Shown: positions 17,155 to 26,361, numbered from the stretch's first letter. The stretch: 64,000 bases of DNA from Gracilibacter sp. BRH_c7a (GCA_001516055.1 LOEZ01000019.1:186001-250000), one strand, 5' to 3'. Translations and numbers: made by a program. The notes: generated by a model from the letters alone, not told the origin.

Positions 17155-18294
17155 CTAATTTTTCTCAATAAAGACAAGGGATTTAGGTGTGATGCCAACC
17201 TCTATGGTATTTAAAACCGAATAAGAGTCAAAATCCACTATGGTGATAATTCCTGCTAAAGAGTCAGTAATGTAAGCTTTTTTTCCATCTTCAGAAAGAA
17301 CGATATCTCCTGGTTTGCCTCCAATAGAACAACTACTGATAATCTCACCGTCAGACAAGCTTACTCCTGATAGTTTGGCATCATCTTGAGTAACCACATA
17401 GACTGTTTGGCGGTCCGGGGACAAGGCCATGCTTACTGGCTTTCCCCCAACCTCTATCCTGTCTTTAATCTCACCCCCCTTCAAATCTAAGACAACGATA
17501 GTCTCGTTGATTTCTAAATCATTGCCAGCCGCCGAGAGATACAAATGGTTTTGTGAACTAATAAACATCTTCTTGATACCGGCAGCTGCATCAAATGTAG
17601 CTATCTCCTTTCCTGCCACCATATCCAAAACAGCAACATCCCAGGTTCCCAGATTACCTACGTAGATTTTCCCCGCATCTTCATCCAGGACAATGGTGGA
17701 AGGACTTCTGCCCTCACCTACCGGTTCCCCGAAAATATCGCGACAGCAAGCCAAAGGTTCAAATCTGTCATCAAAGCCCAACCTGTTCAGCTCGTAAAAA
17801 TCTGTCATAGATCGTAGTTTTACATCAAGTACTGCCACCCGATTGAGATAATAATCAACCACGTAGAGTTTATCCCCAGCAGTGTTCATAGTCATTGCTA
17901 CCGGTTGTACCCCCATGGATACCTTGGCATCGATCTCCCCTGTGGAAGTATTTATCATATAGACGTCTCCCGAGCCGCTGTTGGCTACAAAAACATAGCG
18001 ATTATCGGGGGATTTGACTAAAGCAGCTGGTTTGGCACCTACAGGAATCTCTTTAACTATTTCACCGGTTACCGAATCCAGGACTGCCACTTGGTTCATG
18101 GTTGCCAGAATTACATAGATAGCTTCTTCTGGCATAGTCTCTGTTTCGGCTTCCGGTGATACTAAGGGAGGGTTCTGCGGGCTTTGGGGCTGGGAAGGTT
18201 TACTACCAGTCTGCTGGGAAGCACAGGAAGTCAAAACCAGAATAAGAACCGAAAAGATAATAAGATTAAAGACCAGGGCTCTGATTCTTAACAT
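17155..18294 (-). CDS. YncE/YVTN-type beta-propeller lipoprotein
   Basis: A 379-residue exported lipoprotein. The signal peptide MLRIRALVFNL...VLTSC ends at lipobox Cys24. After a Pro/Gln-rich spacer come repeated blades of about 43 residues with motifs such as VLDSVTGEIVKEIPVG, YVFVANSGSGDVYMINTSTG, KLYVVDYYLNRVAVLD and KAYITDSLAGIITIVD, a seven-bladed YVTN/surface-layer-type propeller. I chose ATG 18294, which follows GGGAG and overlaps the ATPase stop by 7 nt; an upstream ATG at 18348 would destroy the signal peptide. Such propellers often escort metals or redox partners, but its role with the DmsA-like enzyme is unknown. Confidence 0.85.
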   Translation of the reverse strand: MLRIRALVFNLIIFSVLILVLTSCASQQTGSKPSQPQSPQNPPLVSPEAETETMPEEAIYVILATMNQVAVLDSVTGEIVKEIPVGAKPAALVKSPDNRYVFVANSGSGDVYMINTSTGEIDAKVSMGVQPVAMTMNTAGDKLYVVDYYLNRVAVLDVKLRSMTDFYELNRLGFDDRFEPLACCRDIFGEPVGEGRSPSTIVLDEDAGKIYVGNLGTWDVAVLDMVAGKEIATFDAAAGIKKMFISSQNHLYLSAAGNDLEINETIVVLDLKGGEIKDRIEVGGKPVSMALSPDRQTVYVVTQDDAKLSGVSLSDGEIISSCSIGGKPGDIVLSEDGKKAYITDSLAGIITIVDFDSYSVLNTIEVGITPKSLVFIEKN

Positions 18295-18953
18295 AAAACA
18301 AGACTCCCTTCCTGCATGGTGTAATGCTTGCCCGCTTTCTCGGCCCAATAGGAATTATGGGTGACCATCACAACAGCACCACCTTCTTGAACCTTATCTG
18401 TCAATAACTCCATAACTCTGCCCGCCCAGCCATCATCAAGATCATTGGTAGGTTCATCTGCCAGGATCAAAGGAGCATCATTGATCAAAGCCCTGGCTGC
18501 AACCAATCTCCTCCTCTGACCCACACTCAATTGGTTAGGCAGGAAGTTGCGCCTTTGGGCAAGACCAAGTTCCTGAATATAATAATCAATTTTGGACTGG
18601 TCAATATTCTTGCCCTGCCCGACAGCCAAGACAAAACGAAGATTTTCTTCAACAGTTAAAGCCTGGAAAAGATTAGTTTCCTGGAATATAAATCCAATAT
18701 TTTTCTTTCTCAAATCAGTTATTTCGTCATCCGGTATATTTCTTATGTTAATATCCTTGATAAAAACATCCCCCTCTGAAGGCTTTAACAGTCCACTCAT
18801 TACATAAAGCAAGGTGCTCTTACCCATCCCAGACGGACCTTGTACAGAAAGGAAATCCCCTACCTCAATGTTTAAAGAGATGTTGTTCAGAGGACGAACC
18901 TCTTCACCCATAGCATAGATCTTGCTTACTTTTTCCATCCTGCATAGTTCCAT
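18288..18953 (-). CDS. ABC transporter ATPase, LolD/MacB type
   Basis: A 221-residue ATPase with Walker A GPSGMGKST (about 39-47), Q-loop FQETNLF, Walker B LILADEPTNDLD and H-loop VTHN. The signature is LSVGQRRR instead of the usual LSGGQ, a change of the second Gly-preceding position that is uncommon. It pairs with the FtsX-like permease one base upstream and overlaps the downstream lipoprotein gene by 7 nt. Family members power lipoprotein release, peptide export or envelope remodelling rather than nutrient import; here it may act on the neighbouring propeller lipoprotein or the exported reductase. Confidence 0.87.
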   Translation of the reverse strand: MELCRMEKVSKIYAMGEEVRPLNNISLNIEVGDFLSVQGPSGMGKSTLLYVMSGLLKPSEGDVFIKDINIRNIPDDEITDLRKKNIGFIFQETNLFQALTVEENLRFVLAVGQGKNIDQSKIDYYIQELGLAQRRNFLPNQLSVGQRRRLVAARALINDAPLILADEPTNDLDDGWAGRVMELLTDKVQEGGAVVMVTHNSYWAEKAGKHYTMQEGSLVLC

Positions 18954-18954
18954 C

Positions 18955-20154
18955 CTAATCCAACTCCCCTCTCACTATGGCCTCTTGAGGATCCATTCGG
19001 GCACTTTTCCAAGCCGGATAGACGGATGCCAGAAGCCCTAACAACAACGCAACAGCTATACCTAGAAGAACACTTACCAAGGCAGCTAGACCAGACCATT
19101 CTCCCATCGGCAGAACCATGGAACTTGTCAGGATATCAAGAATAGCTTTTACTCCTAGCACTCCAAGGAGACTGCCCAATATCCCGCCCGATCCCGCCAT
19201 GATCCAGGCTTCCAGGACTATTAGTTTAAAGACGGCTGATCTTTGCACTCCCACTGCCCTCAGAAGACCAATTTCTTTTTTGCGTTCCCGGGCCAGAGCT
19301 GTGAAGCGTCCGATCAGAGCCAGACAAGCGACTACAAATACCCCTGACCATAGCCCTAGGATCAATCTGCTGATGACATCCATTTGGGATTTCATGGAAG
19401 ACACGATCTCGCTTGTAGATACTGCCACCACAGTAAGATCCAGCTCGTTTATGTTCCGGGCGACTTCTTCCGGTGAAAAACCATTGTCAACCTTAATCAG
19501 AAGAGCGGATATAAGCTCTTCCGGAGTCTGCTTTTTCCAGATAGATTGCAAATACGGGCTTTCTTGGGCCAGCTTTCTGGCTACATCAATATTCATAAAA
19601 ATAGTTTCATCCATGCCGCTGCCTGTGGGGTATAGACTGCCGACCACGGTAAAGATCCCTCCAAGAATAACCGCCCGATTACCTAACATGGCCGGAATAC
19701 CGCCACCGATAATCACTTCATCATCTCGCAAACCTTTAATATTCTGTTCATTCAACCAGGGTTTCAGGATAAAATCGGTTTCTTCATCGTAACCTACCAA
19801 ACGGGTCGCTCCTCCTATGGAGCAACAACTCTCATCCAAACTTTGGGTAAAAAACTGCGGAGTGATAAATTCTACCCCTACAACAGCAGATAGCGTTTCT
19901 GTCACCGACTTATCCATGTAGATATTTACTGGCTCAGCCGTAAATATGGTCTGAAAGACATCTGCATTACTTTTGCCAGGTAAAACGATAACATCTGCCC
20001 CCAAGCGGGCATTGGCCAGTCGCAATCCTTCCTGCAGAGTAGACAATACGGAAAAGGACAGCACAAAAGTCAAGACAGTCAAAGCCGTTATCAGTACTGT
20101 CAAGGTCGTCTGCCCTATTCGCCGGCTGACATTTTTCCAGGCCAGAAACCACAT
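18955..20154 (-). CDS. FtsX/MacB-like ABC transporter permease
   Basis: About 399 residues with the MacB/FtsX layout: one N-terminal helix (about 12-35), a large extracytoplasmic domain of about 220 residues (including an ESCCSIGG cysteine pair), then three C-terminal helices containing RERKKEIGLLRAVG and the closing PAWKSARMDPQEAIVRGE typical of the family. Start 20154 has GGGGG at 7 nt; an ATG 24 nt upstream is less good. It is the first gene of the seven-gene operon. The Cys-Cys pair in the external domain could relate to metal or disulfide handling, which is speculative. Confidence 0.85.
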   Translation of the reverse strand: MWFLAWKNVSRRIGQTTLTVLITALTVLTFVLSFSVLSTLQEGLRLANARLGADVIVLPGKSNADVFQTIFTAEPVNIYMDKSVTETLSAVVGVEFITPQFFTQSLDESCCSIGGATRLVGYDEETDFILKPWLNEQNIKGLRDDEVIIGGGIPAMLGNRAVILGGIFTVVGSLYPTGSGMDETIFMNIDVARKLAQESPYLQSIWKKQTPEELISALLIKVDNGFSPEEVARNINELDLTVVAVSTSEIVSSMKSQMDVISRLILGLWSGVFVVACLALIGRFTALARERKKEIGLLRAVGVQRSAVFKLIVLEAWIMAGSGGILGSLLGVLGVKAILDILTSSMVLPMGEWSGLAALVSVLLGIAVALLLGLLASVYPAWKSARMDPQEAIVRGELD

Positions 20155-20505
20155 ATCTATCCCCCACATCCATATCAATATATTGCACTTGAACTAATTT
20201 TCACTATCTATTAGAATTAATCTTAAGTTTCGCTTTTTCGTGGCCTTTGACTTAATACCACTTTTTTGTATTTTCTATGTTCAATTTGTGAATTTTTTGT
20301 AATAATTTTGTGAAGTTTTTATGTCTGTCTCTAATTGTTATAACGTTTATCTTTCAAAAACCATTCGTCATTTTTGCCAAATTGGATATTTTTTTTGTCC
20401 TGGAGTCAAAAAATTCAGGTAAAAGATGTGTTGACTTTTAGATAACCAGGTGTAATATTTGAGACACATGAGATACAAATGTTGCCAATAGCGAGGAACG
20501 GTAAA
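20155..20505. promoter_or_regulatory. Divergent promoter region with paired TTTGTGAA boxes and a plus-strand promoter
   Basis: This AT-rich gap separates the two divergent operons. TTTGTGAA occurs twice in direct orientation (20285-20292 and 20307-20314, 22-bp period, two helical turns), which looks like a regulator site. A plus-strand promoter is clear: TTGACT at 20431-20436, 16-bp spacer, TAATAT at 20453-20458, about 48 bp before the start of the next gene. The minus-strand promoter is not obvious. Confidence 0.55.
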
Positions 20506-22575
20506 ATGAAAAAATTAACTTACCACAATGTATGTACCCGTGACTGCCCGGCTTCATGTCGCTTATTAACAGAAGTTCAGGGTGGCCGGGTAGTTGATGT
20601 CAAAGGTGACCCTCTGGATACTTTTACCCGGGGGTATATTTGTGCCAAAGGATATTCCTATCCGGAACGCATATACTCCCCGGACCGGATACTCTATCCC
20701 CTAAAACAACGCAAAAAAGGCAGTGGAAACTGGGAGAGAATTTCCTGGGAACAGGCTTTAGATGAAATAGCCAATAAATTTATCACTATTAGTGAAGGAT
20801 ATAGCAATCTTTTACCGGTTTGTCTGGATCGATATCTGGGTAACCTTGGAATATTAAATCTCAATGTAGCTGCTTTTTTTCTGAGTATGGCTCCCATCAC
20901 ACTTATGGTAGGCTCACCTTGCGTATCGGCAGGCACAGATGGAATGACTCTTAATTATGGCTTTTGCAAGAAGCCTGTCCCCGAAGATATGCTTAACTCA
21001 AAACTGATAATTATTTGGGGAGGCAATTCCGCTTGGACATTGCCCCAGCAGATGCACTATATTTACGAAGCCCGAAAAAACGGTGCCAAGATAGTGGTTA
21101 TAGATCCCATCCTTACCGCTACTGCAGCCCGTAGTGATATCTACGTAAACATCCGACCAGGTACGGACGGCTTACTCGCTCTCGGCATGGCAAAAATTCT
21201 GATGGAAGAAAACTTTTTGGACCATGAATTTATGTCTGGTTATACGCACGGATGGGATAAGTATAAAGACTACCTCACAACTATCGATTTGGAACAGATA
21301 TCAACCCAAACAAATGTACCATCAGCGGAAATACACAAACTTGCCTGTCTTTACGGTAATACCAAACCTGCAACTATTTGGATAGGGCTGGGACTGCAGC
21401 GTTCTCCTTCAGGCGGTCAAAATGTCAGAGCTATAGACAGCCTTGCTGCTCTTACCGGTAATATAGGAAAGCAAGGAGGAAATGTTCATCATATAAGCTA
21501 TGAAGTTTTTATGAATGCCGGTGAACTGGCAAGGTTACAGCTTCCATGGGGTTTGGCTTCTATGCCGGAAGATCTGAAGAACTCTTTTAGAACCATCGCT
21601 ACTGGTCGGTTCGCAGAATTGAATAACCTCACCCCTCCAATAGAGCTCTTATGGATAGCAGGTCGCAATCCCGTTGCTCAGGACCAAGACTCGGATACCG
21701 TTAAAAATACTCTGAAAAATATCCCCATGGTAGTGGTTGCCGATCAGTTCCTGACATCGTCTGCCCAGTATGCTGATTATTTTTTACCTGTCTCCTCTTC
21801 CTTTGAACATGAAGATGCGGTTATTTCTTATTGGCACTATGGAGTAGGACTAAACGAAAAAGCGATAGAACCATTGGGTGAGAGCAAGTCTGATTTTGAA
21901 ATTATGAAATGCTTAGCAAAAGCTATAAAAAAGATACAACCAGGCTTTACCGACTTTCCTATAGAATCAGACCCGCGTCAATGTCTGCACCAGGAACTGG
22001 AGCCAATCCTTAAACAGCAAGAGATCAGTTCAATTGATAAACTCCGTCGCCAAGGCGCCAGAATACAGCTATCCGCTGTACCCTGGCAGGATTATTCTTT
22101 CCCTACTCCTTCCGGTAAATATGAATTCTATTCTCTGAAGGCCATGGAGCACGGACTTGAACCATTACCCATCCCGGCTCAGGTCACAGCAAAACCCGCT
22201 TCTTACCCATTTAGACTAATGGTTGTGCGTAACTATGCTACCCTTAACTCACAGTTTTATAATCTCCCCAACATTCGTGGGTTGGAGAGTAATTCTACTC
22301 TGATAATACATCCGGAAACAGCAGCGCAAAAAAGTTTGGAACACGGGGACAAAGTAAAAGTATATAATCAACTCGGAGAAATAGAAATGCATATTTCCGT
22401 TTCTTTGTGTCTACCTCATAATATCGTTGTGGCCTATATGGGTATCCCTGATAACCATGGTGAGGTGATTAACACCTTGTTCGGGCTTTCTGAAACCGAC
22501 CTTGGAGAGGTAGTTTCAGGATGCAAAGGACTGACTTTTAATGATTGCTTCGTAAACCTGGTGAGGATGGAATAA
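20506..22575 (+). CDS. Cytoplasmic molybdopterin oxidoreductase (DMSO-reductase family)
   Basis: A 689-residue bis-MGD enzyme without a Tat or other signal, so cytoplasmic. The cluster motif is C-X3-C-X3-C (VCTRDCPASC) plus a fourth Cys in GYICAKG. A Cys in GSPCVSAGTD (about residue 145) lies where a metal-ligating residue is expected. The C-terminal MopB domain includes LIIHPETAAQ. Start 20506 follows GAGG at 9 nt; a frame from 20479 lacks an RBS. The next genes encode a four-cluster ferredoxin and a PucR-type regulator, with no membrane anchor. Related cytoplasmic enzymes include acetylene hydratase- and hydroxylase-like proteins, so the reaction remains open. Confidence 0.85.
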   Translation: MKKLTYHNVCTRDCPASCRLLTEVQGGRVVDVKGDPLDTFTRGYICAKGYSYPERIYSPDRILYPLKQRKKGSGNWERISWEQALDEIANKFITISEGYSNLLPVCLDRYLGNLGILNLNVAAFFLSMAPITLMVGSPCVSAGTDGMTLNYGFCKKPVPEDMLNSKLIIIWGGNSAWTLPQQMHYIYEARKNGAKIVVIDPILTATAARSDIYVNIRPGTDGLLALGMAKILMEENFLDHEFMSGYTHGWDKYKDYLTTIDLEQISTQTNVPSAEIHKLACLYGNTKPATIWIGLGLQRSPSGGQNVRAIDSLAALTGNIGKQGGNVHHISYEVFMNAGELARLQLPWGLASMPEDLKNSFRTIATGRFAELNNLTPPIELLWIAGRNPVAQDQDSDTVKNTLKNIPMVVVADQFLTSSAQYADYFLPVSSSFEHEDAVISYWHYGVGLNEKAIEPLGESKSDFEIMKCLAKAIKKIQPGFTDFPIESDPRQCLHQELEPILKQQEISSIDKLRRQGARIQLSAVPWQDYSFPTPSGKYEFYSLKAMEHGLEPLPIPAQVTAKPASYPFRLMVVRNYATLNSQFYNLPNIRGLESNSTLIIHPETAAQKSLEHGDKVKVYNQLGEIEMHISVSLCLPHNIVVAYMGIPDNHGEVINTLFGLSETDLGEVVSGCKGLTFNDCFVNLVRME

Positions 22576-22577
22576 AG

Positions 22578-23171
22578 ATGAAAAGTATTTTTTTTGAATT
22601 TAACCCTAATCGTTGTCTGGGCTGCCGGGCATGTCAGATAGCTTGCACTGTTAATCATGATCTGCATAGTGGAATCTATTTGCGTAAAGTGACTCAGGTC
22701 CAATACAAATCTAAAGATCAGATAGCAAATTATTATCTATCCTTAAGTTGTAATCATTGTGCCAATCCTGAGTGTTTTCGCCTCTGCCCGGAACGAGCCT
22801 ATCGTAAAAGAAGAGACGGAATCGTCATCCAGGATGACAAAAAATGTAAGGGTTGCGGTGTTTGCACCCGAGCCTGTCCCTTTGAAGCTCCTGTGGTTAA
22901 TCCTAAAACAGGTAAAACCATAAAGTGTGATCTTTGTTTTGACAAATTGGAAGAAGGGGATAATCCCTTCTGTGTAGCTTCCTGTCCGGTTGAGGCACTG
23001 ACCGTGTACAAAAGAACAACTTACGAAGAAAATCCAGATCTGGTAAAAACTCTCCCTGGTTTTCCCAGGATTCAGATTACCAGACCTTCAATTCGTTACT
23101 ATCCGGTTAAAATGGGGGTTCAAATAGGAATCAACTTAGACTATCCCAAGGAGGTGAAAGAAGATGAATGA
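22578..23171 (+). CDS. Four-cluster ferredoxin subunit of the cytoplasmic molybdoenzyme
   Basis: A 197-residue DmsB/PhsB-like electron carrier. Cysteine sets: CLGCRACQIAC (from residue 13), CNHCANPECFRLC, CKGCGVCTRAC and CDLC...CVASC. It follows the catalytic subunit by 2 nt. I chose ATG 22578 because the sequence from MKSIFFEF matches the family start; an in-frame start at 22545 would overlap the previous gene. It ends inside the next gene's start (8-nt overlap). Electrons would be exchanged with soluble carriers because no anchor subunit is encoded nearby. Confidence 0.9.
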   Translation: MKSIFFEFNPNRCLGCRACQIACTVNHDLHSGIYLRKVTQVQYKSKDQIANYYLSLSCNHCANPECFRLCPERAYRKRRDGIVIQDDKKCKGCGVCTRACPFEAPVVNPKTGKTIKCDLCFDKLEEGDNPFCVASCPVEALTVYKRTTYEENPDLVKTLPGFPRIQITRPSIRYYPVKMGVQIGINLDYPKEVKEDE

Positions 23172-24396
23172 TAAAGATTTTTTTACTAGACTTATTTACG
23201 GCTTGATTGAAGGTAAAGATCTTCCCTATCTGGCTATGAAGCTTGCCCAAAGTATTGAACGTCCTGTTATTATTACTGATAATATCCATCGTATCCTGGT
23301 TTTTCAAAATCCCTCGGATCTAAGTCACGAAATCAATGAATTCTTCCCAGTACCCTATTTCAGAATTAATGAAGAACAATTAATGCAAGGTGACCCTACT
23401 GTATTAAGCCAGGGTCAATTGGAGAGTGACAATAATTCAATTACTTATAGTTATCTGCCCCTGCAAACAGCCGGCAAGTGTCTGGGATACTGTATCGTTT
23501 TGGATGCCTGCAACAGCTCTATATCTTCTGACCCCACACCTTTAAGCGAAAAAGATAAAACTCTCATCATGCAAGCAGCTATCGCCCTGCTCCTGGTTCT
23601 CAAAAATAAGCGGGAATATAGTCTGGGGCAGGAGCAATTCAGGGATGAGTTTATCAGGGATGTGCTTTACAATAATTATGATTCCAAATCAAATATCTAT
23701 GAGAAAGCTGACCTGTGGCATTGGAATCTGCAGGGACCGATGGTGATATTGGTACTGGAGTGTAAGCTGGAAAAGATAAGAACGGCCAGGGATTTGATCC
23801 CCAACTCGTTCAATAATCAGCCACCTATTAGTGCCTATATCAACAACCAACTAACTATAATCCTGAACATGAAAAACCTGAAAAAGCGAAAACAGAGAAC
23901 AGCTTTAAATAAATTTCTCAGTCCCTATATCAGCCAGCTTGAGCATTATGAAACAGGTGAAATAGAAATCGGAGTAGGTTCCACAGTTTCAGCAGTCACA
24001 GATCTGCACCTCAGTTATCAGGAAGCCAAAGTTGCTTTGGAATTAGGTAAGGTATTTAACCACAGGCCAATCTGCTTTTTTGAAGAGATGGGATTTCTCA
24101 AATTTATATTCACCCAACCGGCTATGGAGCTTCAAGATTTCTCCCAAAGAGTCCTCGGCCCTATAATCGAAAATGATCTGGAAACAGGAGGAAACTTATT
24201 GGATACGTTGCGCTCCCATATTGAATGTAAATGTCAGATTGGTGAATGTGCAAAAGCTCTCTATGTTCATGAAAACACCTTGCGTAACCGTATCAAAAAA
24301 ATTGAACAGTTAACCGGTTTCGACTTACGCAGAGTGGATCATATGGTAAACGTATATATCGCCTTACAAGTTCTTCATTTAGGCATAGAAACATAG
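23164..24396 (+). CDS. PucR/CdaR-type transcriptional regulator
   Basis: A 410-residue regulator. The N-terminal half is a sensor region without a family I can name. The middle (about 180-300) resembles the GGDEF-like domain of CdaR/PucR proteins (EIGVGSTVSAVTDLHLSYQEAKVAL). The C-terminal 60 residues carry the PucR helix-turn-helix (CAKALYVHENTLRNRIKKIEQLTG). AAGGAGGTG precedes the ATG at 7 nt. Overlap with the ferredoxin gene and a terminator right after the stop show it is the third gene of the molybdoenzyme operon, so it probably senses that enzyme's substrate. Confidence 0.85.
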   Translation: MNDKDFFTRLIYGLIEGKDLPYLAMKLAQSIERPVIITDNIHRILVFQNPSDLSHEINEFFPVPYFRINEEQLMQGDPTVLSQGQLESDNNSITYSYLPLQTAGKCLGYCIVLDACNSSISSDPTPLSEKDKTLIMQAAIALLLVLKNKREYSLGQEQFRDEFIRDVLYNNYDSKSNIYEKADLWHWNLQGPMVILVLECKLEKIRTARDLIPNSFNNQPPISAYINNQLTIILNMKNLKKRKQRTALNKFLSPYISQLEHYETGEIEIGVGSTVSAVTDLHLSYQEAKVALELGKVFNHRPICFFEEMGFLKFIFTQPAMELQDFSQRVLGPIIENDLETGGNLLDTLRSHIECKCQIGECAKALYVHENTLRNRIKKIEQLTGFDLRRVDHMVNVYIALQVLHLGIET

Positions 24397-24420
24397 AACT
24401 GGGAAATTTATGAAGTTAAA

Positions 24421-24449
24421 GGAGTTTTCTACAAAGAAAACTCCTTTTT
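24421..24449 (+). terminator. Intrinsic terminator of the cytoplasmic molybdoenzyme operon
   Basis: GGAGTTTTC (24421-24429) and GAAAACTCC (24436-24444) form a perfect 9-bp stem with a 6-nt loop followed by TTTTT. Confidence 0.85.
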
Positions 24450-24543
24450 CTTGTGGCTATCTACACAGGTTAAACTGACTATGAGCAGTAATTATATAGT
24501 ATATATTAGTATCGACACAGTAAATTTTGAACTTAATTGCACT

Positions 24544-24572
24544 TTCACAAAAGCTTGTGTATGTACTGTGAA
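24544..24572 (+). promoter_or_regulatory. Inverted-repeat operator candidate before the sigma-methyltransferase gene
   Basis: CACAA-AAGC-TTGTG (24546-24559) is a perfect palindrome nested in a wider TTCACA...TGTGAA inverted repeat (24544-24549, 24567-24572). TTCACAAA is the complement of the TTTGTGAA boxes at 20285 and 20307, suggesting a shared regulator in this block. Confidence 0.4.
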
Positions 24573-24600
24573 ACAATAATTGCCTTAAAGGAGCGTAATT

Positions 24601-25920
24601 ATGGCTGCTTGTAAAGAACGCTGTGAAATGGTTAACTTTTGTAGAAGTGCCCATGGTGCCAAAAAAACAATAGATAATAATCTTCTCTTTCAGAATCTTT
24701 ACGAGCTGAATTATCCTAAGATATTTCAATTTCTATATCTCAAAACAAACCATGACTGGGCAGCAGCCGAAGACTTGACTCAAGAAACTTTTACTAAGGC
24801 CTATCAACATCTTAACAGGGTTACCTATAACTGCAACATCAAGAACTGGTTATTCTCTATTGCCAGCAATACTCTAAGAGATCATTGGCGGAGATCCAAT
24901 AATCTGCACCAGGAACCTCTGGATGTTAACACAATTAATCTGCGAACCACCGAAGGTCTGCCATGCGATGACCTCATAGAAAGCGAACTCCGTCACAAGT
25001 TCCGCTATATCTTTAATACACTCCCTCCTAATTACCGTCGAGCTCTTTGCTTGCACGAGTGTGAAAGTTACTCTTATGCCCAAGCAGCTGATATCATGAA
25101 AATGAGCTTAACCACCTACACATCATTAATAAATCGCGCACGCATAAAATTAAAAGAAATTGTGATAGCCCATTTATTTAGTATAGATAACGATCAATTA
25201 TCAAAAAGTGAATGTGCTTCTATCAGTAAGTTGATAAGTTCATGGATGTCCGGGCATCAATTATGTGACGATGTTTCCGAACCCATCAAACATAATATGA
25301 GGGATTACTTTGATGACCACGCAGAACAATACAACAAATCTGTCTGCTACGACTACCACGACTTGATTGACGATCATATCCTGGGAAAATATCCCCTTAA
25401 TCAAAAGCATCTGGTGGCGGACTTCGGTATGGGAACAGGTATCTTCACCGCTAATCTAAGCCGCTATGTTCAAAAAGCCCATGGCTATGATTTTTCCGAA
25501 AGAATGTGTGCTATAGCCAGGGATAACTTCCGACGGGATGACATCAACAACGTAGAGTGTAAAAATAAGGACTTCCTGATGCTGGGAAAAGACTCTCCTC
25601 AATATGATTATGCTTATTGTATAACTGTACTACACCATTTGCCTTATCCTCAGGAGGCTGTAAATAAAATGGCTGCCACACTTAAAAGAGGAGGCTGCCT
25701 TGTAATCTCAGACCTGCACAAACATAAATGCGCCGAAATGGTCGAAGAAAGAAAAGACCTCTGGTATGGATTCACTAAAGAACAGTTTATCAAATACCTG
25801 ACGAATGCAGGTTTGAAAAATGTCTGGGCTGAGGTTCATCCTAAACTCTTCCAGGCATATCAAACCAAGTCAGGAAAAATAGCGAAAATCGCTACGATAA
25901 TAGGAGGTGGAGAAAAATGA
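24601..25920 (+). CDS. ECF-type sigma factor fused to a SAM-dependent methyltransferase
   Basis: A 439-residue two-part protein. Residues 30-98 match sigma-70 region 2 (YPKIFQFLYLKT, EDLTQETFTKAYQHL, NWLFSIASN) and 130-190 match region 4 (LPPNYRRALCLHE, YAQAADIMKMSLTTYTSLINRAR). Residues 235-410 are a class I methyltransferase with motif I VADFGMGTG (272-280) and ITVLHHLP (341-348). The N-terminus has C4-X3-C8-X5-C14, a possible metal or redox site. The RBS AAAGGAG is well placed and the reading frame is continuous, so the fusion is not a frameshift artefact. The next gene overlaps by 4 nt. By analogy with ArsR-methyltransferase fusions, the enzyme domain could tune a transcription switch; the target is unknown. 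Confidence 0.85.
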   Translation: MAACKERCEMVNFCRSAHGAKKTIDNNLLFQNLYELNYPKIFQFLYLKTNHDWAAAEDLTQETFTKAYQHLNRVTYNCNIKNWLFSIASNTLRDHWRRSNNLHQEPLDVNTINLRTTEGLPCDDLIESELRHKFRYIFNTLPPNYRRALCLHECESYSYAQAADIMKMSLTTYTSLINRARIKLKEIVIAHLFSIDNDQLSKSECASISKLISSWMSGHQLCDDVSEPIKHNMRDYFDDHAEQYNKSVCYDYHDLIDDHILGKYPLNQKHLVADFGMGTGIFTANLSRYVQKAHGYDFSERMCAIARDNFRRDDINNVECKNKDFLMLGKDSPQYDYAYCITVLHHLPYPQEAVNKMAATLKRGGCLVISDLHKHKCAEMVEERKDLWYGFTKEQFIKYLTNAGLKNVWAEVHPKLFQAYQTKSGKIAKIATIIGGGEK

Positions 25921-26342
25921 ATAAAGATATTCATAAGATCCTTATGTATTGTCTGGGAGGACTGGCACTGGTTATCCTGGGTGCAATCCATGTATGGGCA
26001 CCGGTCTGCGATGGTTTTCTCGAGCTGAGTGACGGTAGGTACGTACCTATGAGATGTTTGTATACCGCTAAAGCCGTGTCTGTATTAGCAATACTTGTCT
26101 TGATACAGGCTGTTACTTCTCTGGCAACCAACAAAAAAAATCCTATCCTGATCGTTGCCCTAGGCATCATGCTTATAGCTCTGACTTATGAATCAGTAAT
26201 CGGTATCGGTGTCTGCAATAAGGTTATGGCATGCCATGATACCGCCTTTTGGGTTCGCGGAGGCGGACTTTTAGCAATTATCATTGGAATAATTATCGCG
26301 CTCAAAAAATCTGCAGAAACTACTAATAAGCACACTATATAA
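25917..26342 (+). CDS. DUF4418-like four-helix membrane protein
   Basis: A 141-residue membrane protein with four predicted helices (about 8-28, 45-65, 75-95, 112-132). Conserved-looking polar elements lie between helices: WAPVCD, PMRCLYTAKA and GVCNKVMACHDTAFW. The PM-x-C-x-x-T-A-K arrangement matches my recollection of DUF4418. Its start overlaps the sigma-methyltransferase stop (ATGA), so the two are coupled. Four cysteines near the membrane surface suggest metal or redox sensing, and a role as anti-sigma or sensor partner is conceivable but unproven. Confidence 0.65.
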   Translation: MNKDIHKILMYCLGGLALVILGAIHVWAPVCDGFLELSDGRYVPMRCLYTAKAVSVLAILVLIQAVTSLATNKKNPILIVALGIMLIALTYESVIGIGVCNKVMACHDTAFWVRGGGLLAIIIGIIIALKKSAETTNKHTI

Positions 26343-26361
26343 AGTTTCCATCCTCCTTCTT

